Source: Paramecium octaurelia (Eukaryota > Ciliophora > Oligohymenophorea > Peniculida > Parameciidae). Taken from it: DNA of 64,000 nt. The stretch spans positions 253,820 to 317,819 of the forward strand of contig CAJJDP010000003.1 in assembly GCA_905182995.1 (NCBI GenBank), given 5' to 3'. Numbering within the stretch: the first letter of the stretch is position 1; each line of letters begins with the position of its first letter. Positions 27,201 through 38,571 of the stretch are shown here, in pieces. The translations under genes were made by a program, and so were the position numbers. The notes under the pieces are model-generated. The model was not told where the DNA came from, searched no databases, and saw nothing but the letters and a program-made list of their open reading frames with translations.

Positions 27201-28252
27201 TCAATAGATTTCAGTATTTTTAAAATTTTAATGGACATGTTTTATCCTTTTTCTTGAGTCCTTTTTAACAGGCATTTCACAATTTTTACATTCATCACAT
27301 TTGCATAACTCAGAACACTTGACTCCCATTTAATAACATTCACAATATTTTTTTAGGCAATTTGATTTTTTACAATTACATCCTTTAAAATGTCTTGGTT
27401 TGTGATCTTATTCATCTTCTGAGTTGCTCTAATTGATATTAAATAATAGAGTACTTTGGATTCAACTTTGGGTCGAAATGCAGACGGATTTCTTTCCATA
27501 ATTGATTTGATAACAACTTCTCTTTCTTTTGTATGATCATCGTTGTTATGACAAGAACAGCAATTGCAATCTTTGCCACATGTTACACCTGCAGCAAAGC
27601 AATCACAATATAATTTAAGGCATTTGGATTTCTTACAATTGCATACGATTATTTTTGGTTTTTACTCTGTTTGTGGTTTCCTTCTTTTAGAACTTGTACG
27701 TTTCCTATTGGTTATTTAATCACTTGTAAATTTGAGAGGCTTTTTTAAGGTAACGAAATTGATGAATTTCAATTTAGTAGCTCTTTCTAATTTTCTGTGA
27801 GGTGATTTGGGAGGACTTCTGAATTGAGAACGATTGTCTTGATCTTCAGATTAGATCTCTTCTTCCTCGCGTTATAGATCATCTGGTATCTTCATTGAAC
27901 TGAGAGGTGAACTTATATTGACAAGTCGTTATTCTGTCTTTGTATGATCAAAGTTGATTTATCTGGCAGGAGAAATAATGAATATATTCGCCTTTTTAGT
28001 TGTCTAATGATTTAATGGAGAATAAGGTTGAAATCTAAAATTTATAATGGAAAGTGAATACTGATTAGGAGACTTCAAACATGGAGTGAATTCCAATTTC
28101 TTACATACTTATTCAGGGGACTGGTCTTTTATATACATGTCATCTTGGTGTTGGACACAATCAGCGTTAAAAACAGGGGATTGATGAATTTTTTCTAATC
28201 TTTAAAACAATTTAGTAAATGGAGTTCCATCTTATTTAAAATCTGAGCTCAT
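27201..28252 (-). CDS. CXC/CRC-domain DNA-binding protein (LIN54/tesmin/TSO1 type)
   Basis: Two exons with one 26-nt intron give exactly 341 residues. The C-terminal half has two tandem cysteine-rich CXC motifs separated by a spacer: first CNCKKSKCLKLYCDCF followed by CGKDCNCCSC, then CNCKKSNCLKKYCECY followed by CSELCKCDECKNC. Each keeps the tyrosine of the KKSxCLKxYC core that inserts in the DNA minor groove. In LIN54 the pair binds the cell-cycle CHR element (TTYGAA) within the DREAM/MuvB complex. The N-terminal half is disordered, with many Ser-Pro sites (SPEQ, LKSPNQ, YSPLN, SPLSS, RSPPKSPH) suitable for CDK-type phosphorylation. A transcription or chromatin role in the cell or nuclear cycle is inferred from family. 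Confidence 0.85.
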
Positions 28253-28743
28253 TTGTATATGAATTTCTCCCACTGAATTTAAATTCAAATTTTTATATAT
28301 AAATTGACAAAATTTATATCCAGCATTTAGAGAAAAGATACTTGCCAGAGGAGCACTTTAAAGTTAAGCGAGGCTGGATTTCTTCTATTTTTAGTCCGAT
28401 GCAATTTTGAATGGATCAATTGATGGTTAACAAATAAGAGGGGAATCCTATTTATTCCCACATAATAAAGGGATTTATAAGAGTATTAATTTTGTTATAA
28501 TATTATATTTATCAAATTAAAATTCTCCAACACATAAATAAAATTTAATAAATTTATTTACAATTCTCGAAATTTATTGCTTGAGATTGCATAGTGATAT
28601 TAATATGATTTACGTATTGAGTTTGACATGATATTGTAAATAATCAGTTTGAGTATGAGATTTAATATAATTCATGAATATAAATGGCATTTTTTATTTA
28701 GTTATGAAATAAATTTATTTTAAAAATTTAAATAACGGAAGAT
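28253..28743. other. Intergenic, divergent promoters
   Basis: About 490 nt between divergent start codons. Contains short T-rich and A-rich runs only; no coding frame or RNA gene seen. Confidence 0.45.
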
Positions 28744-30273
28744 ATGGGTCATCTTTTTAGACATTAAGAAGGAGAGACAGGTAATTATGTATTTTGAATA
28801 TGCAGCAGTCCCTTCCATAGCCAATATTCCAGCACCTCAAGCATCAACTATAGACTATGATTGGATTCTAATTTCAGGGTTCATTATAGTGTTGACCTAA
28901 GTGGGATTTGCATTTATTGAAGCAGGATCAGTGAGATATAAGAATTCCTAATCAATAGTCATAAAGGTGATATTGGGTTTGTTCTTGACAATATTAATAT
29001 GGTGGTTGGTAAGAAATGAAGCCTATAAATATAGTTCGGATATGGATTCTCATTTGGATATGACTTCTAAACAAACTTTTTGGGAGGTACAAAATTAGGA
29101 GGAGCAAATTGGGAAGCAAATCAATACGGAAATGATTATACAAACTTTGGTATTTTATTAATATTGATAATTCGTTTAGTGTTCAGAGCATCAGGTGCAG
29201 CAATAGCCGTGTCAGTGTTATCTGGAGCAGCAGCAGAAAGAATGACCTTTTTGGCCTGGTCAATTTTGACAATTATCTATGCAGGATTCATATATGCAGG
29301 ATTGGCACATTGGACCTTGGCATCAGGATGGTATCGATTGAATGAGAATATTAATAGGTTGACAACTTTGGGATACAAGGATTTCTCAGGAGCCGGTGTA
29401 GTATTTTTCGCTGCAGGTGTTGCTGGATTAGTTGTGACAGTATTGTTGAAGCCAAGGAGATTCAGATTTGACCCCAACACAACCTTACAATTCTAAAGAC
29501 ATTCTCCAATCTATATTGCTTTCGGATCAATTTTGGTCTTCGCAGGATGGTTATTCTACAATGGAGGTATTGTTGCCTAAGGAGCCAACTCCAAATACAC
29601 TTAAGGATTAGTCGCAGTAAACACTTTGGTCGCTGGAGCCACCGGTGGATTCTTTGCCTTCATCATTAGATATTTCTAATATGAAACCACAAGTTTGGTT
29701 GCCTTGTCTAGAGGTATTATCAGTGCTTTGGTGGCTGTCAGTGCTGCTACTGATGACATGAAACCATGGACTGCATTCATTTATGGTTTGTTGGCTGCTG
29801 TCTTCTACAGTGTTTTGGCTAAAGTCATTCCAAAGGTACATATTGATGATCCCGTTGAAGTTGTACCTGTGTTTTTGGTATAATATTCTATTAACTCAAA
29901 TAGGGTAATGGATTTTTGGGAATCTTCTTGTCAGCCTTCTTTGACACTAAAGCTGGCATTATCTACGGATTTGGTGCTAAATTGTTGGGAATGTAATTGT
30001 TGGGATTATTGATCATTTTTGTATGGGTTGCCTTCTTTGTCTTGATCACATTGCTTATTTTAAAGGGATTCGGTGTCCTTAGAATTGATGCTGAAACTGA
30101 GAATGTTGGTATTGATAAAGCTCATTGTAATTTAATCAAATTTATAATTAGGTTTGGGTGAGGCCCTCGTTTTTGCTAACTAAGTTGATGAGGCTCCACT
30201 TATACCATAGACCGAATTGGTTAAGTTAGGAAACAGCCAAATTGGATCAGGATTCAGACCTGGTTTTAGATGA
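28744..30273 (+). CDS. Ammonium transporter (AMT/Rh family) homologue lacking the twin pore histidines
   Basis: Five exons with introns of 25-26 nt give exactly 475 residues. The AMT fold is unmistakable: TQVGFAFIEAGSVRYKNSQS in the first helices, SGAAAERMTF, HWTLASGW, KDFSGAGVV, GWLFYNGG and a DDP helix. But the pore histidines (AmtB H168 and H318) align with Phe: DFSGAGVVFF at about 29,375-29,408 where the family has DFAGGTVVH, and EVVPVFLGNG at about 29,860-29,890 where the family has VxGVHGxxG. The aspartate of the DF motif is kept. Loss of both histidines should alter transport, so ammonium conduction cannot be assumed. It might be a sensor or a changed-specificity channel. Located in plasma or vacuole membrane by family analogy. 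Confidence 0.85.
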
Positions 30274-30388
30274 TGTGATAGATTAATATATATATGAACA
30301 ATTTTTATTAAAAACCAGTTTTACTATTTAGACTTATAATATCTTAATTAAGTCAAGATTATAACCTAAAAGTATTTGTAATAAAAAA

Positions 30389-32038
30389 ATGTACATAAAA
30401 GGTATTTGGAATTAAGTAGACTAATACTAATAGTTTACTTAGCCAGAATTAAGTATAAGATTACAAAAAATCAGTAAAAATTCTTCCTTTGTTTATCTGC
30501 TTTGTACGAACAAAGAAATAGTCCTCTGCAAAGTAATTTAGTGTAATCATAAACTTAGGAACCCAATTATGGCTAAGCCTATAAATATTTAAGAATCGGA
30601 TTTGATTATAAGTTTTAAGTTTTGAGAAGTCCTTCTCTTTTGATAAACCCCTCTTTGTCAGAATGGAAGGGAGATAACATTAAACAAATGGGGGAAATTC
30701 TAGCCATTAAATTATTCAGAGAAAATACTATAAAGTAATGCGAGTTAAAAGGATCTTTAAGAGACTTGCAAATGCTTAGGAAATTTTTAGGGAATAGAAT
30801 GAATTAGGTTGGCTTCCATTAATATTTCAAAGTACACAAGTTGATTGGTTAAGGAAGTTTTGCTTCAGTATACTTAGCTACTAGAATTGAGGATGGAATG
30901 AAGATGGCGGTAAAGGCCTTCTGTAAGAAAGTCGTCTATAAATAGGAGAAAGGATAAGTAAAAAAGATTTAAATTTATCATAGGAGGGCCTGGTTAATGA
31001 AATTCAAATAATGAGAGATTTAGAACACCAAAATTTGATGAAATTACATGAAGTTTACGAAACTCGAAACTCAATTTATATGGGCTTAGAATTACTAGAA
31101 GGTGATTTGCTTTATGATCTTCACAAAATAAAAAGAAAATTTACATCTTGGGAGATTTACACCATCATGAAAGGTCTCTTAAATGGTCTGACTTACATTC
31201 ATGAAAAGGGTCTTATGCATAGAGATCTAAAATTGGAAAACATTCTCTTTAGAGAGCCTGAGTAATGAGTCTAATTTATTTTTATAGTAACTTCAATTCT
31301 GTTGTTATTGCAGATTTTGGTTTGGCCACTTATGTTGATCACATCCCTTACATTTTTACAAGGTGTGGCACTCCAGGATTTGTGGCACCTGAAATCATCA
31401 ATTTATAGAACGATTCCTAAACCTATGGAGTTATCTGTGATATGTTTTCACTTGGAGTCATATTTTATATCTTGACCACAGGGTAACCTGCTTTTAAAGG
31501 CACAAGTTATAACACTATTGTTAAATCGAATAGAGCAGGGTTTATTGATTTATAAACGGATAAGCTAAATTAATCATCTTGGAATTTGAAAGACCTGTTA
31601 TATAAGATGCTTTAGCGTGATCCTCAAAATAGAATTACTTCTAGGTTGGCCATTCAACATGATTATTTTCGTTCTTTTGATGAGGATGAGCTGGCTTTGA
31701 TGTAAACAGATGATGATCCTGGACTTGAAGAAATAATAACAAAATTGAATTCAAAATAGATTAGATTGGATCTCAGAAGGCTAAATTAAAGTAATGATGA
31801 TCATTAAATTTGCAAAACTCAAGATCTGAAAGTCAGTTAGAGTCAAAGTGATCAAGAATAGTTAAATATGGTCATGAGAACTCCCCTTCTTACAGGAAGA
31901 GTAAGATTTACAGAAGGTTTTTTTGCTTTGTTATACTTAGGCTCACCAAATCAGTCTATTCAGTCTTCGGATTTGATTCTCCAAAGTCCTGGTTAGGATT
32001 AAAATTAAACGAAATGGCTTAAATCATTTTTATTATGA
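30389..32038 (+). CDS. CaMK-like protein kinase with N-terminal PH-like region
   Basis: Four exons with three 26-nt introns give exactly 523 residues. Residues 1-110 (starting MYIKGIWNQVDQYQQ) resemble the small PH-type domain that precedes many ciliate kinases; a short helical linker (LRDLQMLRKFLGNRMNQVGFH) leads into the kinase. Motifs seen: GQGSFASVYLA loop, AVKAFCKK lysine, EIQIMRDLEHQNLMKLHEVYE, HRDLKLENILF, ADFGLAT, CGTPGFVAPEI, and DMFSLGVIF. All catalytic residues are intact. The C-terminal 110 residues are Ser/Gln-rich, with no EF-hands or calmodulin-binding helix that I can name. CaMK-group assignment rests on the activation-loop and HRDLKLEN style. It begins 116 nt after the AMT stop, codirectional. 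Confidence 0.75.
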
Positions 32039-32122
32039 AGCTGCAAATTAATTTGAATGAATTTAATAATTATACTAAATTTTATTAAATAAATATATTA
32101 ATATTTTTACTCCCCAAAAATT

Positions 32123-32870
32123 ATGCAAAACATATTAACTCAATAATCGCAGTTTTTTGAATTGCTAGACAAACAAGTTGATGCCTACAAAACCCTTTTG
32201 GATTAGCTCAATACAAGTTAGGATAAATTCAATAATCTTCTTACAGACTATTTGCATAAATTTCAATCAATTAATAATAAACTCCTTTCATAAGGAAGAC
32301 CTGAGTTTTCTCTCTCATAAATCTAAATTAAACGAAATGATGAGTTATTCACCAACTCCTAATTAAATATATCCTTCAACCTAAGATCTGTAACTTAATT
32401 AATTTTTATTATAATAGTTACTGGATAAGTCATACAAGTACAGGTTAACTCTAGCGGATCCTCTTGAAACTCCACTTTATAGAGATCGTATCTTTCAATT
32501 AAGAGTTGAGCTTAAAAATAGGAATGGGGAATTGGTCCGCAATCTTAATAAAATTGAATTGGTTGTTGCAATCTATTCTTAAGAACAGTATCCAAAAGAA
32601 ATCAAAGTCAATAACAAAGGTGAATAGATATTAAAAGGTCATTTATGTGTACCCTTAATAAAAGGCACAGCCTTCTTTACTAGAGTGTAAATCAGAGAAG
32701 TATCTTCACACTACCAAAATGGAGGAATTATTCTGGCAATATTGCCTCAATTTAAACATAATGATGAACCAATTAATGGTCGTGACATTTAACCACTCAT
32801 AGTTGAGAACATCAAAGTCAAGGCTAAAAAGTTTTCAGAGCGTCACATTCCAGTCTATGTTAATTAATGA
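32123..32870 (+). CDS. Hypothetical protein, 239 residues
   Basis: Two exons with one 28-nt intron give exactly 239 residues. The first 70 residues are helical (FFELLDKQVDAYKTLLDQLNT). The second exon encodes a compact mixed domain: LADPLETPLYRDRIFQLRVELKN, LVVAIYSQEQYPKEI, KGTAFFTRVQIREVSSHYQNGGIILAI, ending in KKFSERHIPVYVNQ. The alternating hydrophobic pattern suggests a beta-sandwich. I cannot assign it to a family. It starts 85 nt after the kinase stop, on the same strand. Confidence 0.6.
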
Positions 32871-32899
32871 TTAATTTAATTTTGAGATAAAAGGATAAT

Positions 32900-33181
32900 T
32901 CAATTTATATTTCCACTCCATCCTCTCACGTATTTATTCAAATAATGTACATCTTTATTATCTAACATACTCTATAAGTTCATCAAAACTTGATGTTAAA
33001 TTATAGAGGTTTTTGATAAAAGTCTATATTATCCATACGTCAAAATTAAAAATCTCATTTCCACAATTAATTCATTTTGTCCTAACTTAAGAGAATTTAC
33101 TTTCTTGGCTTTCAATTTTAGTTCCTTCTAAATTAACAAATTGAATATCCTATATTTTTCTTCTCCAATTATATTAGCCAT
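32900..33181 (-). CDS. Small hypothetical protein, 93 residues
   Basis: A single minus-strand frame from ATG at 33,181 to TGA at 32,900, convergent with the gene that ends at 32,870. Composition is that of a small helical protein (MANIIGEEKYRIFNLL, KELKLKAKKVNSLKLG, VHYLNKYVRGWSG). With only one stop codon in the code, a 94-codon frame can occur by chance, so support is modest. No family recognised. Confidence 0.4.
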
Positions 33182-34946
33182 AAGTTAAAGTGGTTTCTAA
33201 AATCGTTCAGATTTCTCTTCCAAACAATAAAGTCATTTCTTAACTTGATATTTTAATAATGATATTGGACAGGTAATGTCTCAATAATTTAACACCATAA
33301 AATCACAAAAGTATCATCAAGTCTATTGTATTATTTTTAATCATTTCATTTAGATTATTTGGCTTCATGAAGATATTCTTGTATAATTCAAAACTTACAG
33401 AATTCTAGAATATTTAATTTATTAAAATAAAATATCTAAATTAATGAATTTAAATATAGCAAGGATAAGAATAAGATTCCTTTTCAAAAGTGAACAAATT
33501 GAAACAGCAATATTAGTATGGATTACTTATTTATATGCGTGTCTGCTGATGTTTGTAGATTCAACTAAATTTGTCTCTATAATTGAATATATTGTACAAA
33601 TTAAATATAATATACTTTTTCGCCCTTTATTGATTCATATAATAACTCATCATCGATACATTCATGATTACCTGCTTGAACCTGCAGTTTTTTAATTTAA
33701 TTTCCAGAATACTCTTTATACAGTTTTATCAAAGAAATGTTACTCAGAATTAACTAATAAACGATGAAGATTATTCTTAATTAAGTTGAATTGAATGATA
33801 TTTAGGTAAAAAAACCAATGATCCAAAATTATAATTTACTAACTAAAAATTCTTTAAACTATAAAAATAAAAATAAATTCAATAATAATATAAATTTAAT
33901 CCAAATTAAAATTTTTGTTGAATTATTTTTACAAGCGAATTAGATTAGGAACACAATATTAGGGAGAAATCAACAATTCAAAGATACTTCTCTGGAAATA
34001 GATAATGTAATGTTAATATAAATAGCTCTAATTTTACAAATAACAAAATAGAGCAAAAGTAATATTTTTTATTAAGTAAAGTATAAAAAATAAAGTTAAC
34101 CAATCTTTAAAAGTTTTTAATAAGAAAAATAGAAATAGCAATAATAGAAATTAAGTCAAAGAGAGATCCTAAGAAAAAATTAGAATCGCAGTTATTACAA
34201 CAATAATTCAACGCTCAAACCATAAAAACATTCTGTACCAAAGTTCAAAAATGGTTACCCATTTATGGTGTTTTAAAAGATATGTAATTAATCAAATTGA
34301 CAAAAAAATAGATAAAAATATTTACAGACTTTAAGAATTAATTTATTTACAATTTAATCAAATTGTTCGTTATTAGAAATAAATCTCAGAGGATAAATAC
34401 TTGATTATTTATAAATATATGCTATCCAAATCAAATTAACTAATATTTTGAAGAATTATGGGATAATTTTACAGATTCATAATCATAAATTGTTATTGTA
34501 TTAAATAAAGAAGATTAATCACAATTGAATTCTTTGAAAAATGATCATCATTTATTTAACCAATAAATAAAATATAGTAGAGAATATTAATTTTTTATTT
34601 GCTATAAGGACAAAAGAATATATATAAATGATTGATAAAGTGATTAAATAATTAAGGTCTAAATATAAATTTCTTGAATCTATTCAATTATTCAATAAGA
34701 AAATTGATTATGAGATAATTAAACACTTAATAGGCTTAGCAAATCGTAAAATTAGAATCAAATCTCCACTACTAAGATTAATAGTTTAAGTACTGGTATT
34801 TCTTTGTTTAATAATTAGTTAACAGAATCTGGGTTCAATATTTTAGTCCTTATAACGTAAAAGACACAAATGGAATTGACAGTAATTATATTTTTTCAAT
34901 TTAAATCATTGTATAGATAAGTATTTATTATATAAATAAAATAAAA
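33182..34946. other. Gene-poor region with degenerate-looking open frames
   Basis: About 1.7 kb without a confident gene. On the plus strand one frame is open from about 33,925 to a lone TGA at 34,402-34,404 and then again to a TGA at 34,633-34,635. Its product is Lys/Gln/Ile-rich but looks like protein (VQKWLPIYGVLKDMQLIKL; then YFEELWDNFTDSQSQ and QFFICYKDKRIYIND). No good start codon or intron solution was found, so a decayed host gene is possible. Another frame (33,444-33,766) is hydrophobic and may be chance. The rest is AT-rich DNA. Confidence 0.4.
33925..34635 (+). pseudogene. Possible decayed gene, family unknown
   Basis: One frame of about 235 codons interrupted by a single TGA at 34,402-34,404. 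Residue composition on both sides (charged and aromatic residues mixed, EELWDNF, DHHLFNQQ) looks coding rather than random. There is no GT..AG pair around the TGA that would remove it, and no ATG with a clean upstream exon. Alternatives are chance openness in AT-rich DNA with one stop codon, or a sequencing error. I see no family resemblance. Confidence 0.3.
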
Positions 34947-35429
34947 ATGCAAAATAATGAATAGGCAGCTACAGAAGAATAATCAAAAAATTAAGAAGTA
35001 AAATAAGAAACAAAACTTTGTCCATTATGCCAAACTTTCTTTGGAAGTGCAAAAACTAATTTTTATTGTTCGAAATGCTATAAGTATGTTCGTTGAATAT
35101 TGTAGAACTATTTAATAAACAACTAATGAGCAATAACCTTAGCAACAATAACAATAATAAATACAAGAGGATAAAGCATAACCAAATTAAGAAGTGAATG
35201 TACAGGTACAAAAGTGATTTAAAATTTACAGCAAGATCCTTCAAAATGTTATGTCTGTAAGAGAAAGTTAGGAATATCAGGCATTTAATGTAAATGCAAA
35301 ATCGTTTTTTGCAACAAACATAGATTGCCAGAAGACCATAATTGTACTTTTGATCATGCAGAAAAAGCAAGACAACTACTTATTAAAAACAATCCATTAG
35401 TCGATCACAAAAAACTTGAAGAATTGTGA
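34947..35429 (+). CDS. AN1-type zinc finger protein (A20/AN1-like)
   Basis: Three exons with introns of 22 and 26 nt give exactly 144 residues. Near the N-terminus is a short Cys pair module, LCPLCQTF...FYCSKCYK, resembling the A20 finger. After a poly-Gln linker comes an AN1 finger: [13 protein letters not shown]...[17 protein letters not shown], with the diagnostic C-x2-C, C-x1-C, C-x4-H, H-x5-H/C spacing. Proteins of this class (ZNF216/ZFAND5, plant SAPs) bind ubiquitin and the proteasome and respond to stress. The end ([21 protein letters not shown]) matches the typical short helical tail of the family. High confidence for the class, none for a specific orthologue. Confidence 0.8.
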
Positions 35430-35826
35430 AATTTATAATCATAAATTATTTTTAACAACATTCACATATTAAATTGAATTTTTGGTTTATTAATTAATTC
35501 TTATAGTTTTCTCAGACATTTAAACATGACTCAAATGTCTAATATAAAATACCTTATTTTATTTGTAATTAAATTCGATTTTAAATTTAACTATTATTTC
35601 CTTTTCTTATTTTGCCAATAATTGAATTGGATTTCAATAAAGTTTACATAAAGATTTGAAATTAATGAATGGTAAATTATTTTTATTCATAAGTATATTC
35701 TTGATTCTTGATAATACTAATATTAATTTAATATAATGGGCATTTTCAGTACCTATTGAATTATTTACGTAAATTTATTATAACTTATCTATAGAAATAG
35801 TTTGCCATAACTTATGAGTATAAAGA
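35430..35826. other. Intergenic stretch upstream of tRNA
   Basis: About 400 nt of AT-rich sequence between the AN1 gene and the tRNA. No coding frame seen. Confidence 0.45.
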
Positions 35827-35897
35827 GGCTTTCTAGTATATCGGTAGTACGCTTGCTTTGGGTGCAAGTAGGTCGGGTTCAACTCCCGAGAGAGCCC
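35827..35897 (+). tRNA. tRNA-Pro, anticodon TGG
   Basis: Cloverleaf folds by eye: 7-bp acceptor stem GGCTTTC/GAGAGCC (one T-G pair), a 4-bp D stem GTAT/GTAC, a 5-bp anticodon stem CTTGC/GCAAG with loop TTTGGGT giving anticodon TGG (proline, CCA codons), and a 5-bp T stem TCGGG/CCCGA with loop TTCAACT. Discriminator base C. Box A and box B promoter elements lie inside the gene as usual, and a T-run at about 35,900-35,905 acts as the Pol III terminator. No intron. Confidence 0.93.
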
Positions 35898-36750
35898 ACT
35901 TTTTTACATTTAATATACAGAGACACTGTGTTTCAAGTCTCTGATTGTTTAAATATGTTCATATTATGATAGTTAAGAATTTGTATATAAATCGATAAAG
36001 AAAAAAATTATATTATATATTATTAATTAATATAATTTAAATAGAATTAAATGCAATAATAAACTTTAAAATTATCCAACGATTAAGCGAATCTTCCACT
36101 ATTTTGAATATAAAATTTTAATTTTTGTATATTTCATTAATAAGAATTTTAGCTTTGATTTTCTAAGATAAAACGTGAAGATATTTAAAGACATCAGCAA
36201 AATCTATTTAACAACAATGAAGTTCCAAAATGAATCATGATTTAATTAATTTCTAATTCTAAATAGATTTAAAACAACAATATAAATGTAAGAAATCATA
36301 TGACTACCGAAATAGTCAATCAGAAACTTTGATATGATGTTAAGCCAAATAAAATCATAAGTCAAAAATTTAAGATGTGAAAATATAGGAAAATCTTATG
36401 AAATGAAGTATTCATAGATCTCAATGTACTTCAAACTATGATATTATTCATAATGATCCGGCCTCAACATATAATAAATTCAAGCTAAGTATTAGGAAAT
36501 ACGATCAAAAAATAGTGAGAAATGCCTTAGAATAATCAATTAGATCATTCTACTTAAAGGCAAAGAATTATTGATTAATTTAATGATTCAAAATTTTTGA
36601 ATAATACAATTATGCTATATATTAAGTTTATTTAAACAATTGGAATAACTATCATATATACATACAATCAGGTAACTCCTAAACTTACGGTCTGAGATTA
36701 GGTCTTTATCTAAATTCTATTGATTTAAATATAATAAATATATAAAAATA
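35898..36750. other. Gene-poor region
   Basis: About 850 nt downstream of the tRNA. Two plus-strand segments in one frame (36,230-36,335 and about 36,403-36,575) have coding-like composition (for example YDIIHNDPASTYNKFKLS), but I could not join them with sensible introns. A short undetected or decayed gene is possible; the rest is AT-rich. Confidence 0.3.
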
Positions 36751-37488
36751 ATGGGAGTGACATAAACATGTATGAAAGAAAAGAACTCTACTCCCCAAAT
36801 TGAGTATAGTGTTCCAATGATATTTAAAAGAAAGCCATAAGGCAAAAAACCTCGTAAATAGAATATATTAATCCCTCCTTTATCATAGTTGGGAGAAAAT
36901 GAAGAATCATTAGAATAACTCGAGCTGACTTTATAAGAAACAAACATCAATTTTAGCATTCACAAAACTGCAACTTTTAATAGCAGTAGTGCTAATCGTT
37001 AATCCATAAAGATTAATCCAAGCCTGAATTTGTCTCTTAATACAACAACTCCAAATTCCGTAATGTAATAAATGCTTCCTAATTCATCCTTTTAAGAGAC
37101 CAATTAAAACCATCAAGAACCTATCTAATAGAAGCAACAATAGCACAAGGAATCACTATTTAAGATGCGATCAGAAGCTAGGAATGATAGACGAGATAAT
37201 TTTGCTAGAAGTTTGAGTAATAATTCGAGAGCCTAACGAGCTTAGAATTTGAATGATGAATCTTCTATTTCATAAAGAAAAGATTCAGAGACCAATACTA
37301 AAAAAAGTATATTGAAAAATAAATCACCAATCCAAGCAAATTAATTAAAAAGAGGAATAAGTCTTAAATAGTAATAACCGCCATTAAATTTCGATGACAC
37401 ACAATCATAAAAAACATCCAAAAGTTAAAAAAGAGTAAAATTCGATCCAAAAATATTCAGACCTAAGAACACTCATTTTTTATAATGA
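36751..37488 (+). CDS. Putative PP1-binding regulatory protein (SILK + RVxF motifs)
   Basis: Intronless frame of exactly 245 residues from the ATG at 36,751 (an alternative start is 36,772). Apart from a short N-terminal segment (IEYSVPMIFKRKPQGKKP) it is disordered: Ser, Asn, Gln and Arg-rich. The C-terminal quarter carries SILK at residues 186-189 and RVKF at 228-231, within KKSILKNK and QKRVKFDPK, the two classical PP1 docking motifs in the standard order. Six or more Arg-x-Ser sites could be phosphorylated. The layout matches the protein at 20,514-21,056 although the rest is not obviously homologous. Motifs are seen; the PP1 role is inference. Confidence 0.6.
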
Positions 37489-37749
37489 ATTTAATATCTT
37501 ATTATCTTTTATAATCAAATTTTATGTAATTAATTAAATCCACAATTCTGACATATATATAATAAATGAGATTCTTGTTATCAAAGGATCTTCCTCCATT
37601 TTTCAACATCATTTAATTGTTATTTTTACAATCAAGGATGCCATAATAATCCATGTTGATCCTCCTTTAAGACTTTTAAGAATCAAAATGATAACAACCT
37701 CGAATAAAATTATCGAACATATTTATAATGATGATTATTTATTAAATTA

Positions 37750-38571
37750 ATGTAGAGAATATTACCCTATGCATTTCATGGATTAGATTATTTATATGAG
37801 CCACAATTGGCAAGATTCTATAATCTAATCCCTGCATTTTATACTTAAAAACTCGGAGAAGGATTTTTGAATCAAACAACTTAAGTTTATACATCATTAT
37901 TACAATCTATTGCAGAATAAGACAAAGAGTATTTGAAATAAATTCTAGAGCCAAAGTTATACCATGCCACATCGCATTGTATGGATTTGTTAGAGCAAAA
38001 ACAGCTGAAGTTATAATATGTCGAATAGGATCAATTAGAAAATGAAGATTAGTAAGATCAAGAAGAAGAGGAAGAAACTTAATAGCCTTAATACTAGTTT
38101 AGTTTCTTTTCAAAAAAGATTTAAAAGAATTAGTAATGACTTTCTCATATTCATTAGAAGCAATAATTAACCATATCATATTTATCAGGAGAAAGATTAT
38201 AAATGCAACATCGATGTCAGAGGTGTCTTCGGAGTGAAAATTAACAGAATTGAAAATTAAAATACTCGATTTTTTTAGATTCCTGCTTTTCCTGTCACTC
38301 CAAGGTATTAATATTGACTTGAAATAGGAATTATTTTGTAAATGTTAAAAATCCATTCAGTCTTTATGAAAACTAAATATTAGTTGCGAATGTATTAATC
38401 CACACAAGTAAGAAATTAATTGCACTTGATGAGGAAGGAAAAGTAGCTCATGGCAATTATGATAAAAATTAATTTTAATATCATAAATTAAGATTAGAAT
38501 CTTATGTACCAAATTTTAATTGGGTAATCACTGATATAGATGATTATCTCAAAGGGAATCCTTATTTTTGA
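37750..38571 (+). CDS. Tim44/mL45-like mitochondrial protein
   Basis: Three exons with introns of 25 and 23 nt give exactly 257 residues. The N-terminal half has the amphipathic helices of the Tim44-like domain (TQVYTSLLQSIAEQDKEYLKQILEPKLYH), with an acidic insertion (DQQDQEEEEETQQ). The C-terminal half has a beta-rich part with VRGVFGVKINRIENQ, FFVNVKNPFSLYE and LRLESYVPNFNWVITDIDDYLKGNPYF, like the cystatin-type fold shared by Tim44 and mitoribosomal mL45. It could anchor mtHsp70 to the import channel or be mL45; length is nearer to mL45. No obvious cleavable presequence. Moderate confidence. Confidence 0.5.

Noticed and set aside
29277-29841. Minus-strand frames in the AMT gene
   Set aside because: Shadows of the conserved plus-strand AMT coding sequence.
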